Shown here in pieces: positions 1 to 8,902 of a DNA stretch of 64,000 nucleotides. Both the position numbers and the translations under genes were made by a program. Source of the DNA: an uncultured Muribaculum sp. (GTDB lineage Bacteria > Bacteroidota > Bacteroidia > Bacteroidales > Muribaculaceae); assembly GCA_910578785.1 (NCBI GenBank), contig CAJTSJ010000007.1, positions 28,643-92,642 of the forward strand, in the 5' to 3' direction. Under the pieces are notes generated by a model, which saw only the letters and a program-made list of their open reading frames with translations, was not told the DNA's origin and searched no databases. Within the stretch, counting starts at the first letter, position 1; each line of letters begins with the position of its first letter.

Positions 1-653
1 TGTGTATTGCCAATGTGTTCGTATATGTGATGCGCATGGGTATCCTCGACTGGGGTCCGAAGTTCCTTACCGAGTCGCGCGGCATGTCGATTGAAGACGC
101 CGCATGGTCGGTTGCAGTGTTCGAGATATTCGCCATCGTAGGCACTATCTTCGCCGGATGGGCCACTGACCATATTTTCAAAGGCAAGTCCCATCGTATG
201 TGCCTTCTCTGTATGGCTCTGGCATCGCTGTTCATGGCTATATTCATCTTCTTCCCCGGCATGCCATCCGTTGTGTCGCTGATTGTTCTTGCTTTTGCCG
301 GATTCTTCATTTACGGTCCGCAGGCTCTGATCGGCATCGGTTCGGCCAACCAGGCCACTAAGGAGGCGGCCGCCACCGCCAACGGTCTTGCTGGTATATT
401 CGGTTATGTAGGTTCGTTCCTTTCGGCTATCGGAGTCGGCATCATCGCCGACCACTACGGATGGAACGTGGTGTTCTATCTCATTATCGGAGTCGGAGTG
501 CTCGGTGCCATTACCTTCCTGACCATGTGGATGGCTCCGCGCGACGGTTATGCCCGCGCTCAGGAATTCTATGCTGGTGAGGCCCACAATGTATTGGAAG
601 CCGAGAAGAACATTGCCGACAATTCCGGCAATCCCGCCGACACAGACGTCTAA
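1..653 (+). CDS. glpT: GlpT-type organophosphate:phosphate antiporter, 3' part
   Basis: This is the carboxy-terminal part (about 216 residues) of a major facilitator transporter of the organophosphate:phosphate antiporter family. The reading frame is open from base 3, so the gene begins left of the window. The visible part begins CIANVFVYVMRMGILDWGPK, which matches the GlpT/UhpC signature around the second half of the permease. Several hydrophobic segments follow, including the FIYGPQALIG motif. GlpT exchanges glycerol-3-phosphate for inorganic phosphate across the inner membrane. A glycerophosphodiesterase lies directly downstream, which fits uptake of the glycerol-3-phosphate it releases. 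UhpC/UhpT-like hexose-phosphate transport cannot be excluded from the fragment alone. Confidence 0.85.
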   Translation, partial: CIANVFVYVMRMGILDWGPKFLTESRGMSIEDAAWSVAVFEIFAIVGTIFAGWATDHIFKGKSHRMCLLCMALASLFMAIFIFFPGMPSVVSLIVLAFAGFFIYGPQALIGIGSANQATKEAAATANGLAGIFGYVGSFLSAIGVGIIADHYGWNVVFYLIIGVGVLGAITFLTMWMAPRDGYARAQEFYAGEAHNVLEAEKNIADNSGNPADTDV

Positions 654-693
654 TGAAATAATCGACTGCCAGTCCGTAGCAAACATCCTTTCA

Positions 694-724
694 GATGCCG
701 TGCCCGGTTAGACGGCACGGCATC
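694..724 (+). terminator. hairpin after glpT
   Basis: An 11-bp perfect inverted repeat (GATGCCGTGCC / GGCACGGCATC) with a 9-nt loop lies 40 bases after the glpT stop. There is no strong T run after it, so it may only stabilise the mRNA 3' end or terminate weakly. Confidence 0.55.
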
Positions 725-777
725 TTGGGGGTAAGGGACATTTTAGGCATCAGCGCTTCGATATTTAACTAAATTAA

Positions 778-809
778 TTTGTATAAGATTAAACACATGT
801 ATATCTTTG
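778..809 (+). promoter_or_regulatory. Bacteroidetes-type promoter for the glycerophosphodiesterase gene
   Basis: TTTG at 778-781, a 20-base spacer and TATCTTTG at 802-809 match the primary sigma consensus of Bacteroides (-33 TTTG, -7 TAnnTTTG). The predicted start is near 816, which leaves a leader of about 125 nt before the ATG at 940. This implies that glpT and the genes that follow are separate transcription units. Confidence 0.65.
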
Positions 810-939
810 TTATATTGAATTGATGAAAATGTTATTTATCGGAATATTTTAACTTAAATAGGTTTAACAACGATTGCCCTAAAATGTATCTGTTGATATA
901 AACTGCAGATTTAAAATATATTAAACAACTTATAATACA

Positions 940-1698
940 ATGAGACGACTATTATTTTCAGCTCTGTGTCTTTGCGTGGCCATGGCCGGGTTCTCACAGG
1001 CTAAAGTTATTGCCCATCGCGGGTATTGGAAGACCGACGGTTCGGCGCAGAACTCGATACGGTCACTTGTAAAGGCCGACTCTATCAAGGTGTTCGGTTC
1101 GGAATTTGATGTCTGGATGACATCCGACGACAAGCTGGTTGTCAACCACGACCAGGTGTTCAAAGGGGTTAACTTCGAGAATGCCACATCGGAAGAGGTT
1201 GCGAAGATTCGTCTTGACAACGGCGAGAAGGTCCCTACACTTGAGGAATATCTGATTGAGGCGCGCAAGATGCCCGACACCCGTCTGATTCTGGAGCTCA
1301 AGTCGCTGACCGATCCCACTCGTGAGGATAAGGCGTGCGCCATGATTGTCGACATGCTTAAAAAGTATGGTCTGCTCGGCCGTACCGACATCATCTGCTT
1401 CTCGATTAATGCATGCATCGAATTTAAGAAACTTTGCCCGGTCGGAGTAAAGATTTACTACCTCGACGGTGACCTTCCTCCCAAGAAGATTGCAAAACTC
1501 GGCCTTGCCGGAGTCGACTATTCGATGAAGGCTCTTCGCAAGCATCCCGAATGGATCAAGCAGGCCCACGACCTCGGTCTTGAGGTGAATGTATGGACTG
1601 TCGACAAGGAAGAAGACATGAAATATTTCCTTGAACAAGGCGTAGACTACCTCACCACCAACCACCCCGAACAGGCGCAGAAGCTTATCGCGAAGTAA
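940..1698 (+). CDS. glpQ: glycerophosphodiester phosphodiesterase, exported
   Basis: A 252-residue GDPD-family enzyme that hydrolyses glycerophosphodiesters to glycerol-3-phosphate plus an alcohol. The first ~20 residues are a signal peptide (MRRLLFSALCLCVAMAGFSQ). The catalytic TIM barrel then opens with the family motif VIAHRGYW, followed by GSEFDVWMTSDDKLVVNHD, which supplies the metal-binding Glu/Asp and second catalytic His. ILELKS and the C-terminal VNVWTVDKEEDM are also typical. Length is normal for a bacterial GDPD. It sits between the GlpT-type transporter and a secreted phosphoesterase, so periplasmic cleavage feeding GlpT is the obvious role. The actual substrate headgroup is not readable from sequence. 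Confidence 0.88.
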   Translation: MRRLLFSALCLCVAMAGFSQAKVIAHRGYWKTDGSAQNSIRSLVKADSIKVFGSEFDVWMTSDDKLVVNHDQVFKGVNFENATSEEVAKIRLDNGEKVPTLEEYLIEARKMPDTRLILELKSLTDPTREDKACAMIVDMLKKYGLLGRTDIICFSINACIEFKKLCPVGVKIYYLDGDLPPKKIAKLGLAGVDYSMKALRKHPEWIKQAHDLGLEVNVWTVDKEEDMKYFLEQGVDYLTTNHPEQAQKLIAK

Positions 1699-1771
1699 GG
1701 GCGTAAGCTTTTGTCCAGACTTTTCGCAATAGCGCGTAAACCAATCATATTTTTAACCTTAAGAATTGATT

Positions 1772-3730
1772 ATGAGAAATATATCCAACTATTTGTTTTG
1801 GATTATGATGACCGTCATGTTGCCTTTTATGGCATCATGCGGTTCATCGTCTGGAGACGATGAACCGCCCGTCGACGAGTTCGACGTGCAGTTCACCCTT
1901 CCTTCCAAGATAGACATAACCAAGGGCGGGGAGTATACATTCAACGTCACTAACGGTGTTGCCCCCAGGACCACTGACAATATGGTCATGGAGTCAGGGG
2001 CGGGCGTCTCGTACTTGTGTCCCGTGGTCAATGTTTCCGCTTCCCAGTTCACTGTGCGTTTTGTCAATGAGGTGGTCGACGGCACATACAATGTATATCT
2101 CCGCCGCGATCAGCGCAAGAAGCACTACGGCCAGATGTCGGTCAACATCATCGCTAACGTTGTCGACCCGCTTGATTCCAACATCTATGGTGTCGTGTCG
2201 GCCGGCGACCAGCCCGTGTCGGGTGTTGTCGTGTCCGATGGCGTGGAGGTGACTGTGACCGGTGCCGATGGTGTCTACCGTCTTAATTCAGCCAAGAAGT
2301 ACGGCTATGTGTTCATGTCCATCCCGTCGGGCTACGAAGCCGTATCGGAAGGTGTGATTCCGGTCATGTACAAGCTTGTGTCTTCTGACAGAAAGGCTCA
2401 GGAGCGCGCCGACTTCAAGCTCAACAAGGTTGAAGGCCAGGACAATTACAAGGTGTTCTTCCTTGGCGACATGCACCTTGCGAACCGCACCGGCGACGCA
2501 TCGCAGTTCCAGCAGTTTACAGCCGACCTTAACAGCTACACCCAGAGCCACTACGGCGAAAAGATGTATGCCATCACCCTCGGCGACATGACCTGGGACA
2601 TATATTGGTATGACAACAATTATGAGATAGCCGATTATATAAAGACCGTTAATTCGCAGGTGAAGAATCTTCAGATTTTCCACACTATGGGAAATCATGA
2701 TAATGACTATAAAAGTACATCCGACTTCTCTGCCGAGGCTCGTTACCGCGCCATCTTGTCGCCTACCTACTATTCCTTCAATATTGGTAAGGTCCACTAT
2801 GTGGTGCTCGACGACATCGACTGCAGCGCTTATGACGGAACTACTTCACGCAACTATAAGAAAAGCATCTCTACCGACCAGCTCGCATGGCTTGCCAAGG
2901 ACCTTTCCTATGTGCCTAAGTCGACACCGCTTATCATCACCATGCATGCGCAGGTGTTTAAGCCTGTCGAGGCCGGCGGATTTAAGGTAGACCACGATGC
3001 ATCCAATACCAGCCAGTTCCTGTCGCTTATCGACGGATATAATGTCAATATCGTGACCGGACACACCCATCAGCTCTATAATGTTGTTCCGCAGGAGAGT
3101 GTGATGGAAGGACGCGACATCTTCGAGCACAATTCGGGTGCTGTATGCGCCTCCTGGTGGTGGTCGGGCTATCTCACCCCCGGGGTACACATCGGTACCG
3201 ACGGAGCGCCCGGCGGTTACGCCGTGTGGGACATCAACGGCACAGACATGAAGTGGATGTTCAAGGCCACCGGTCATCCCGAAGATTACCAGTTCCGTTC
3301 ATACGACCTCAACAATGTAAGTTTCTCCATGGCAGATGTTCCCGACATGCCGTCGAAATTCGCATCTAAATTTGAGCCTTACACCAAGGCTTATCCTGCC
3401 AACAGCAACAATGAGGTGCTCATCAACGTGTGGAACTACAATCCTAACTGGACCATAACCGTCACCACCGAGGGCGGACAGTCGCTGACTCCGACCGCCG
3501 TATGGGCATACGACCCGCTTCACATCGCGGCTCTTTCGGTAAAGCGTTTCAACAAATCCAACCTCAGCAGCACACCGAGTTTCATCACCGAGAAGTTTAC
3601 CCACTTCTTTAAGGTGCAGGCTCCCGATGCCGATACCGACCTGACCATTACGGTCAAGGATGAGTTCGGCCGTGTGTGGACTGAAAATATGCAGCGTCCG
3701 AAGGCATTCTCCATCGACGCCTACAAATGA
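1772..3730 (+). CDS. calcineurin-like phosphoesterase lipoprotein
   Basis: A 652-residue exported metallophosphoesterase. A lipobox (FMASCGSS) follows a hydrophobic N-terminus, so it is probably anchored on the outer membrane. The ATG at 1772 is preferred over the in-frame TTG at 1766. An Ig/carboxypeptidase-regulatory-like domain occupies about residues 35-215 (IYGVVSAGDQPVSGVVVSDG). The metallophosphatase core comes next, with motifs FLGDMHL, LGDMTWD, MGNHDND, ITMHAQ and VTGHTHQ carrying the expected Asp, Asn and His metal ligands. A C-terminal domain fits the Bacteroidetes calcineurin-like C-terminal family (PF16370 type). It lies 48 bases before susC. Substrate is unknown; the context suggests phosphodiesters or phosphomonoesters. 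Confidence 0.85.
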   Translation: MRNISNYLFWIMMTVMLPFMASCGSSSGDDEPPVDEFDVQFTLPSKIDITKGGEYTFNVTNGVAPRTTDNMVMESGAGVSYLCPVVNVSASQFTVRFVNEVVDGTYNVYLRRDQRKKHYGQMSVNIIANVVDPLDSNIYGVVSAGDQPVSGVVVSDGVEVTVTGADGVYRLNSAKKYGYVFMSIPSGYEAVSEGVIPVMYKLVSSDRKAQERADFKLNKVEGQDNYKVFFLGDMHLANRTGDASQFQQFTADLNSYTQSHYGEKMYAITLGDMTWDIYWYDNNYEIADYIKTVNSQVKNLQIFHTMGNHDNDYKSTSDFSAEARYRAILSPTYYSFNIGKVHYVVLDDIDCSAYDGTTSRNYKKSISTDQLAWLAKDLSYVPKSTPLIITMHAQVFKPVEAGGFKVDHDASNTSQFLSLIDGYNVNIVTGHTHQLYNVVPQESVMEGRDIFEHNSGAVCASWWWSGYLTPGVHIGTDGAPGGYAVWDINGTDMKWMFKATGHPEDYQFRSYDLNNVSFSMADVPDMPSKFASKFEPYTKAYPANSNNEVLINVWNYNPNWTITVTTEGGQSLTPTAVWAYDPLHIAALSVKRFNKSNLSSTPSFITEKFTHFFKVQAPDADTDLTITVKDEFGRVWTENMQRPKAFSIDAYK

Positions 3731-3777
3731 TTATTTAGAGTTAACCAATAATTTAATTTAAAACCAGATGCAAATTT

Positions 3778-6700
3778 ATGAAAGTAACTAAGTCCTTAAT
3801 TCTAAGTCTGTTGCTGGCGATTGTGGGAGGCCTGTCTCTTGCCGCTCAGAACAGAACGGTGTCCGGCACGGTTGTCGACACCATGGATGAGCCTTTGGCG
3901 GGTGTTACTGTAATGCAGGTCGGCACACAGAACGGTGGCATGACCGACATTGACGGTAAGTTCTCTCTCCAGGTTCCGTCCGATGCTGTAGAGTTGAGTT
4001 TCACTTATGTGGGATTCAAAGCACAGAGAGTGAAAGTTGCTCCGGGCGAAAACGACATTCAGGTCGTGATGCACGAAGATGCAGTCATGCTTGAGGAGAC
4101 GGTCGTTATCGGTTACGGTACGCAGAAGAAAGTCAACCTTACCGGTGCTGTGGCCAGCGTAGGTTCGAAAGACCTCGAAAATCGTGTTTCGCACTCGGTG
4201 ACCAACATGCTCCAGGGTTCTGTTGCCGGTCTTAACATTACGACATCATCAGGTGTTCCGGGATCTTCTCCGGCAATTAATGTCCGTGGACAAACTTCTA
4301 TTAACGCTACTTCTCCGCTTGTCTTGGTCGATGGAGCAGAGGGCGATTTGGCAAATGTCAATCCTAATGACGTTGAGTCGATTTCTGTAATCAAGGATGC
4401 ATCGGCAGCTGCCGTTTACGGTGCCCGCGCCGCATTCGGTGTGATTCTTGTAACTACCAAGTCCGGTGCTGAAAAAGACGGCAAGGCTACTGTGCGCTAT
4501 AGCGGACGTATTGGTTGGGAGGAACCGACTACAAGCACTGACTTTGAAACAACCGGTTATTGGTCAGTTAATATTGTAAATACATTCTGGCGTGCACGTT
4601 ATGGTACTGATTATATGCGATATACCGATTATGATATGCAACAGTTGCTTGCCCGTGTCAATGACAAGACTGAACATCCCGACCGTCCTTGGGTGGTTGA
4701 GGATGTCCGCAACGGTCGTCGCCAGTGGGTTTACTATGGTAACTACGACTGGTATCACATGCTTTATCAGGATAAACACGCTGTTCAGCAACATAACGTT
4801 TCAATCAGCGGCGGTGTAAAAGATATAAAGTACTTCGTTTCCGGAGGTCTTGACTTCCAGGATGGTGTGATGAAGATTAATACCGATAAGTATAAACGTT
4901 ACAATCTTCGTTCTAAAATTGACTTCCGCATCAATAAGTACGCCACATTCTCGAACAATACTTCGTTCTTTGGTTCAACATACACGTTCCAGGGTAATGG
5001 TAGTATAGATGATACTTTTGCTTATTCTGCACGTCATGCATTGGCATGTTTCCCGATGCAGAATCCCGACGGATCCTACATTTATAAGAATCCTTACCAT
5101 GATTATAATGTAGCGAACGGCCGCCACATTCTCGCAGCGGCCGGTTCTCACCGCAACACTCGCAGATCCAATGACTTCTCAAACACCTCACGTTTGGTAA
5201 TCACTCCGTTCAAGCAGTTGAGCGTTACAGCCGACTTTACTTATCGTCTGTTCCAGACCCGTTCTACAAACCGTAGTAATCCGATTCCCTATAGGATGTA
5301 CCCTGATTCGGAAATTGCATATTATGATAGCGGTGCCGGATTGAATCAGCTTAAGGAATCTGTTAATACCCGTAACTATTATGCCGTGAACGTTTACGGT
5401 ACATATACCGATACGTTTAAGGATGCCCATAATATTACCGCTACAGTTGGTTACAACTACGAAACATTGAATATTAAGAATGTCGGTGCTTTCGGACAGA
5501 ACCTAAGCTCCGATAATCTTGATGACTTTAATCTTGTAGGTCCTGATAAGGAAGGTAACACTATCACTGGAGTAAGCGGCGGTCAGAATGAATATGCGCT
5601 TTCAGGTATCTTCGGTCGTATCAATTATGACTATAAAGGACGATATCTCTTTGAAGTTAGCGGACGCTATGACGGTACTTCTCGTTTTGCCAGCGGTCAT
5701 CGTTGGGGTTTCTTCCCTTCGGCATCTGTAGGATGGCGTATTTCTGAAGAATCATTCTTCTCTCCTGCCCGCGACATTGTCGACAACCTGAAGCTCCGTT
5801 TCTCTTACGGTAGTCTCGGTAACCAGAATGTATCTTCATATTATGCATATTTAAGACTTGTCTCTGTAAATAAATTCAAGGCGTTCTCGTTTGGCGAAGG
5901 AAGTTCGATGGCTCAGTATTCGTCACTTGGTGCTCCTGTGGCATCTGACCTTACCTGGGAGACTTCTAAACAATGGAACCTTGGTATCGACTACTCGATG
6001 CTGAACGGACGACTCAACTTTACCGGCGATGTTTACATCCGCGACACTGAAAACATGTTGACCGAAGGTATTGAATTACCTTCTGTTTATGGTGACGACG
6101 AACCGGAAATGAATACTGCCGACCTTCGTACCAAGGGCTATGAACTCGCCATCAGCTGGCGCGACAATTTCCAGCTCTTCGGTCAAACACTTGATTACAG
6201 CATAGGTTTTAACCTCAGTGACTACCGTAGCGAAATCACACGTTTCGACAATAAGGAGAAAATATTTGCTAAGAAATATTATGAAGGTATGCAGATTGGC
6301 GAAATCTGGGGTTATGTTACAGACGGCCTGTTTATGACAGAAGAAGAGGCTCAGGAGCATGTTAAGAAGGTTGACCTCGGTATGATTAATACCTATGGAA
6401 CCGGATGGCATGCAGGAGATATCAAGTATCTTGACCTTGACGGAGACGGAGTGCTTGGAAAGGGTGCCGATTCTGCAAATGATCCCGGTGACAGACGTAT
6501 TCTTGGAAACTCATTGCCGAGACTTTCTTATGGTATTACCGCAAGTTTGCGTTATTTCGGGTTTGATGCTTCTGTATTCTTCCAGGGTACAGGTAACCAC
6601 TATTGGTATCCTCATGAAGAATCAATGGCGTTCTGGGGTCCGTATGCGGCTTCGTACCTGTCATTTATTCCTAAGAATTTCATGGATAATGTATGGGCAG

Positions 6701-7041
6701 AAGACAATAAGGGCGCTTACTTCCCCCGTCCATTGGCTTATTCTGCATATTCTGGTCCGTTGAATCATGTTAATGACCGTTATTTGCAGAATATCCGCTA
6801 CCTCCGTTTCAAAAACTTGACCATCGGTTATACTGTTCCGGCAAAATGGACTAAGAAAGTTGGTATCGATGTCGTTCGCGTATACTTCTCGGGTGAAAAC
6901 CTTTGCTATTGGTCTCCAATTAAGAAACATAGCAAATATGTCGATCCGGAAGGTGCTATCAACAGAAGTACCGGCGCACATAATAATGCGTTCTACCCTT
7001 GGCAGAAGACATTTATGTTCGGATTGGATCTTTCTTTCTAA
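3778..7041 (+). CDS. SusC-family TonB-dependent outer-membrane transporter
   Basis: A 1087-residue SusC/RagA-type receptor. It has a signal peptide (residues 1-23, ending SLAAQ) and a carboxypeptidase-regulatory-like domain (about 26-105: VSGTVVDTMDEPLAGVTV). A TonB box region follows (ETVVIGYGTQKK), then the plug domain (about 115-230, ending in the SVIKDASAAAVYGARAA motif). A long beta-barrel runs to the C-terminal MFGLDLSF, with the aromatic final residue typical of outer-membrane barrels. It pairs with the SusD gene 19 bases downstream and must be energised by TonB-ExbBD such as the operon at 57.3-60.5 kb. The lack of neighbouring glycoside hydrolases suggests a phosphorus-containing ligand, which is an inference. 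Confidence 0.95.
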   Translation: MKVTKSLILSLLLAIVGGLSLAAQNRTVSGTVVDTMDEPLAGVTVMQVGTQNGGMTDIDGKFSLQVPSDAVELSFTYVGFKAQRVKVAPGENDIQVVMHEDAVMLEETVVIGYGTQKKVNLTGAVASVGSKDLENRVSHSVTNMLQGSVAGLNITTSSGVPGSSPAINVRGQTSINATSPLVLVDGAEGDLANVNPNDVESISVIKDASAAAVYGARAAFGVILVTTKSGAEKDGKATVRYSGRIGWEEPTTSTDFETTGYWSVNIVNTFWRARYGTDYMRYTDYDMQQLLARVNDKTEHPDRPWVVEDVRNGRRQWVYYGNYDWYHMLYQDKHAVQQHNVSISGGVKDIKYFVSGGLDFQDGVMKINTDKYKRYNLRSKIDFRINKYATFSNNTSFFGSTYTFQGNGSIDDTFAYSARHALACFPMQNPDGSYIYKNPYHDYNVANGRHILAAAGSHRNTRRSNDFSNTSRLVITPFKQLSVTADFTYRLFQTRSTNRSNPIPYRMYPDSEIAYYDSGAGLNQLKESVNTRNYYAVNVYGTYTDTFKDAHNITATVGYNYETLNIKNVGAFGQNLSSDNLDDFNLVGPDKEGNTITGVSGGQNEYALSGIFGRINYDYKGRYLFEVSGRYDGTSRFASGHRWGFFPSASVGWRISEESFFSPARDIVDNLKLRFSYGSLGNQNVSSYYAYLRLVSVNKFKAFSFGEGSSMAQYSSLGAPVASDLTWETSKQWNLGIDYSMLNGRLNFTGDVYIRDTENMLTEGIELPSVYGDDEPEMNTADLRTKGYELAISWRDNFQLFGQTLDYSIGFNLSDYRSEITRFDNKEKIFAKKYYEGMQIGEIWGYVTDGLFMTEEEAQEHVKKVDLGMINTYGTGWHAGDIKYLDLDGDGVLGKGADSANDPGDRRILGNSLPRLSYGITASLRYFGFDASVFFQGTGNHYWYPHEESMAFWGPYAASYLSFIPKNFMDNVWAEDNKGAYFPRPLAYSAYSGPLNHVNDRYLQNIRYLRFKNLTIGYTVPAKWTKKVGIDVVRVYFSGENLCYWSPIKKHSKYVDPEGAINRSTGAHNNAFYPWQKTFMFGLDLSF

Positions 7042-7060
7042 AATTTAACTAAGTACAATA

Positions 7061-8869
7061 ATGAAGAAATATATATTTTCATTGGCTTTAGTGGCTATGT
7101 TGGGATTTTCAGCGTGTGATGATTCGCTGAATCTTGATCCTAAGGACAGAGTCTCTGAATCTGATTATTTTAATACTGAAACAGACTTGCAGATGTTTAC
7201 AAATCCGTTTTACAATAATCTTTTGAAAGACGAGATTTATAAAAAGCAGAGCGATGTCTATGTAAGAAGAGACTTGTCAACGGAGATGAGAGGCGGTTCT
7301 GACCGTGTCATGCCTAAAAAAGGCGGTGGCGGATGGTCGTGGACGGATCTCCGCAGAATGAATACTTTGCTGGCGCGTGCAGACAAATGTCCAGATGAAG
7401 CCGCTGTCACTAAGTATAAAGCTGTCACCCGTTTTTTCCGTGCATATTTTTACTTTGACAAAGTCGTTCGTTTCGGTGACGTGCCTTGGTACGATGTGGA
7501 ATTAGGTTCTTCTGATGCGGCATTGTATAATGCTCGCGATTCAAGAGAATTGATTATGACGCACATGATTGAAGATATTGACTTTGCGATAGCTAATCTT
7601 CCTGAGAAAAATGCGGAAAAGAGTGTTCCTTACCGTGTTACTAAGTATGCGGCGATGGCTCTTAAGTCACGTTTCTGCCTGTTTGAAGGTACATATCGTA
7701 AGTATCATGGACTTAACATCGAAGGCCATGACTACAAATACTATCTTGATCAAGCAGCGGCCGCCGCTAAGACGTTGATTGAAAGTGGCCAGTATAAGCT
7801 GTATACAACAGGAAACCCGAACAGTGATTATATTAATCTTTTTGCAGCTGAAAATGCTAACATGGATGAATATATTCTTGCTATTAAGTATGACTATGCA
7901 ATGGATATACGACATAATGCTACTGCTCACGCCACTATGCCGACTCAAGGTTCTCCGGGTCTTACACGCAAGATGGTCAATACATACTTGATGAAGGATG
8001 GTACCCGTTTTACTGATAAGGTGGGTTGGCAGGAAATGTTCTTTACCGAGGAAACCATGAATCGTGATCCGCGCCTTGCCCAGACTATACGTACTCCCGG
8101 ATATAAGAGAATCGGTCAGACTGAGGTTTCAGCCCCCGACCTTTCATCATCGGTTACCGGTTATCAGATTGCTAAATTTGTTCAGAATCCGTCTGATTAT
8201 AGTAATCAGGTAGGACGTCCTGACATGTCGGCATGCGATCTCCCTGTTTTCAGATACGCGGAAGTTTTGTTGAACTATGCCGAGGCAAAAGCTGAAAACG
8301 GAACATTGACACAGCAGGATCTTGATATCTCAATCAATGAACTTCGTGACCGTGTGGGTATGCCTCATTTGTTTATGAGTTATGCCAACTCTAATCCTGA
8401 CGCGTATATGGCATCCGAAGAAACCGGTTTTGCCAACGTGTCCGGTGACAATAAGGGTGTCATACTCGAAGTTCGTCGCGAACGTGCTGTAGAACTTGCT
8501 ATAGAAGGTTTCAGATGGAACGATTTGATGCGCTGGAAGGCAGGTCCATGTATTAATCAGCCGATTACCGGTATGTATTTCCCCGGCCCCGGAGAATATG
8601 ATTTGTCTGGTGATGGTGTCGCTGATGTAATTTTGTATGCAGAAGGTACAGCCAGGCCTGATGCTCCTGCCGGTGTGTCGGTGTTCGAAATCAATAAAGA
8701 CATCAAACTGACTGGAGGAAACAAGGGCTATCTGAATGCTCACAGAGATGTTGTTCGTACTCCGTTTAATGAAGGACGTGATTATTTATATCCGATTCCT
8801 CCGGCAGAACGTTCTTTGAACAAAAACTTGACTCAGAATCCCGGTTGGAATGATGGATTGAATTTCTAA
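7061..8869 (+). CDS. SusD/RagB-family surface nutrient-binding lipoprotein
   Basis: A 602-residue SusD-like protein that forms the lid of the SusC channel and binds the ligand at the cell surface. The signal peptide ends in a lipobox (MLGFSACDD), and acylated Cys is expected to be at about residue 19. The N-terminal NLDPKDRVSESDYFN and the helical TPR-like region with TKYKAVTRFFRAYFYF are family hallmarks. The C-terminal EVRRERAVELAIEGFRWNDL motif and final LYPIPPAERSLNKNLTQNPG are also typical. It is transcribed with susC and the next lipoprotein. Confidence 0.95.
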   Translation: MKKYIFSLALVAMLGFSACDDSLNLDPKDRVSESDYFNTETDLQMFTNPFYNNLLKDEIYKKQSDVYVRRDLSTEMRGGSDRVMPKKGGGGWSWTDLRRMNTLLARADKCPDEAAVTKYKAVTRFFRAYFYFDKVVRFGDVPWYDVELGSSDAALYNARDSRELIMTHMIEDIDFAIANLPEKNAEKSVPYRVTKYAAMALKSRFCLFEGTYRKYHGLNIEGHDYKYYLDQAAAAAKTLIESGQYKLYTTGNPNSDYINLFAAENANMDEYILAIKYDYAMDIRHNATAHATMPTQGSPGLTRKMVNTYLMKDGTRFTDKVGWQEMFFTEETMNRDPRLAQTIRTPGYKRIGQTEVSAPDLSSSVTGYQIAKFVQNPSDYSNQVGRPDMSACDLPVFRYAEVLLNYAEAKAENGTLTQQDLDISINELRDRVGMPHLFMSYANSNPDAYMASEETGFANVSGDNKGVILEVRRERAVELAIEGFRWNDLMRWKAGPCINQPITGMYFPGPGEYDLSGDGVADVILYAEGTARPDAPAGVSVFEINKDIKLTGGNKGYLNAHRDVVRTPFNEGRDYLYPIPPAERSLNKNLTQNPGWNDGLNF

Positions 8870-8902
8870 TCATAGAGTTTATAACGTATTAATTATAAGT
8901 AA

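Noticed and set aside
930..1665. Two long minus-strand reading frames (162 and 200 codons) across the glycerophosphodiesterase gene
   Set aside because: They are antisense to a clear GDPD gene, have no motifs, and reflect the codon bias of the real strand.
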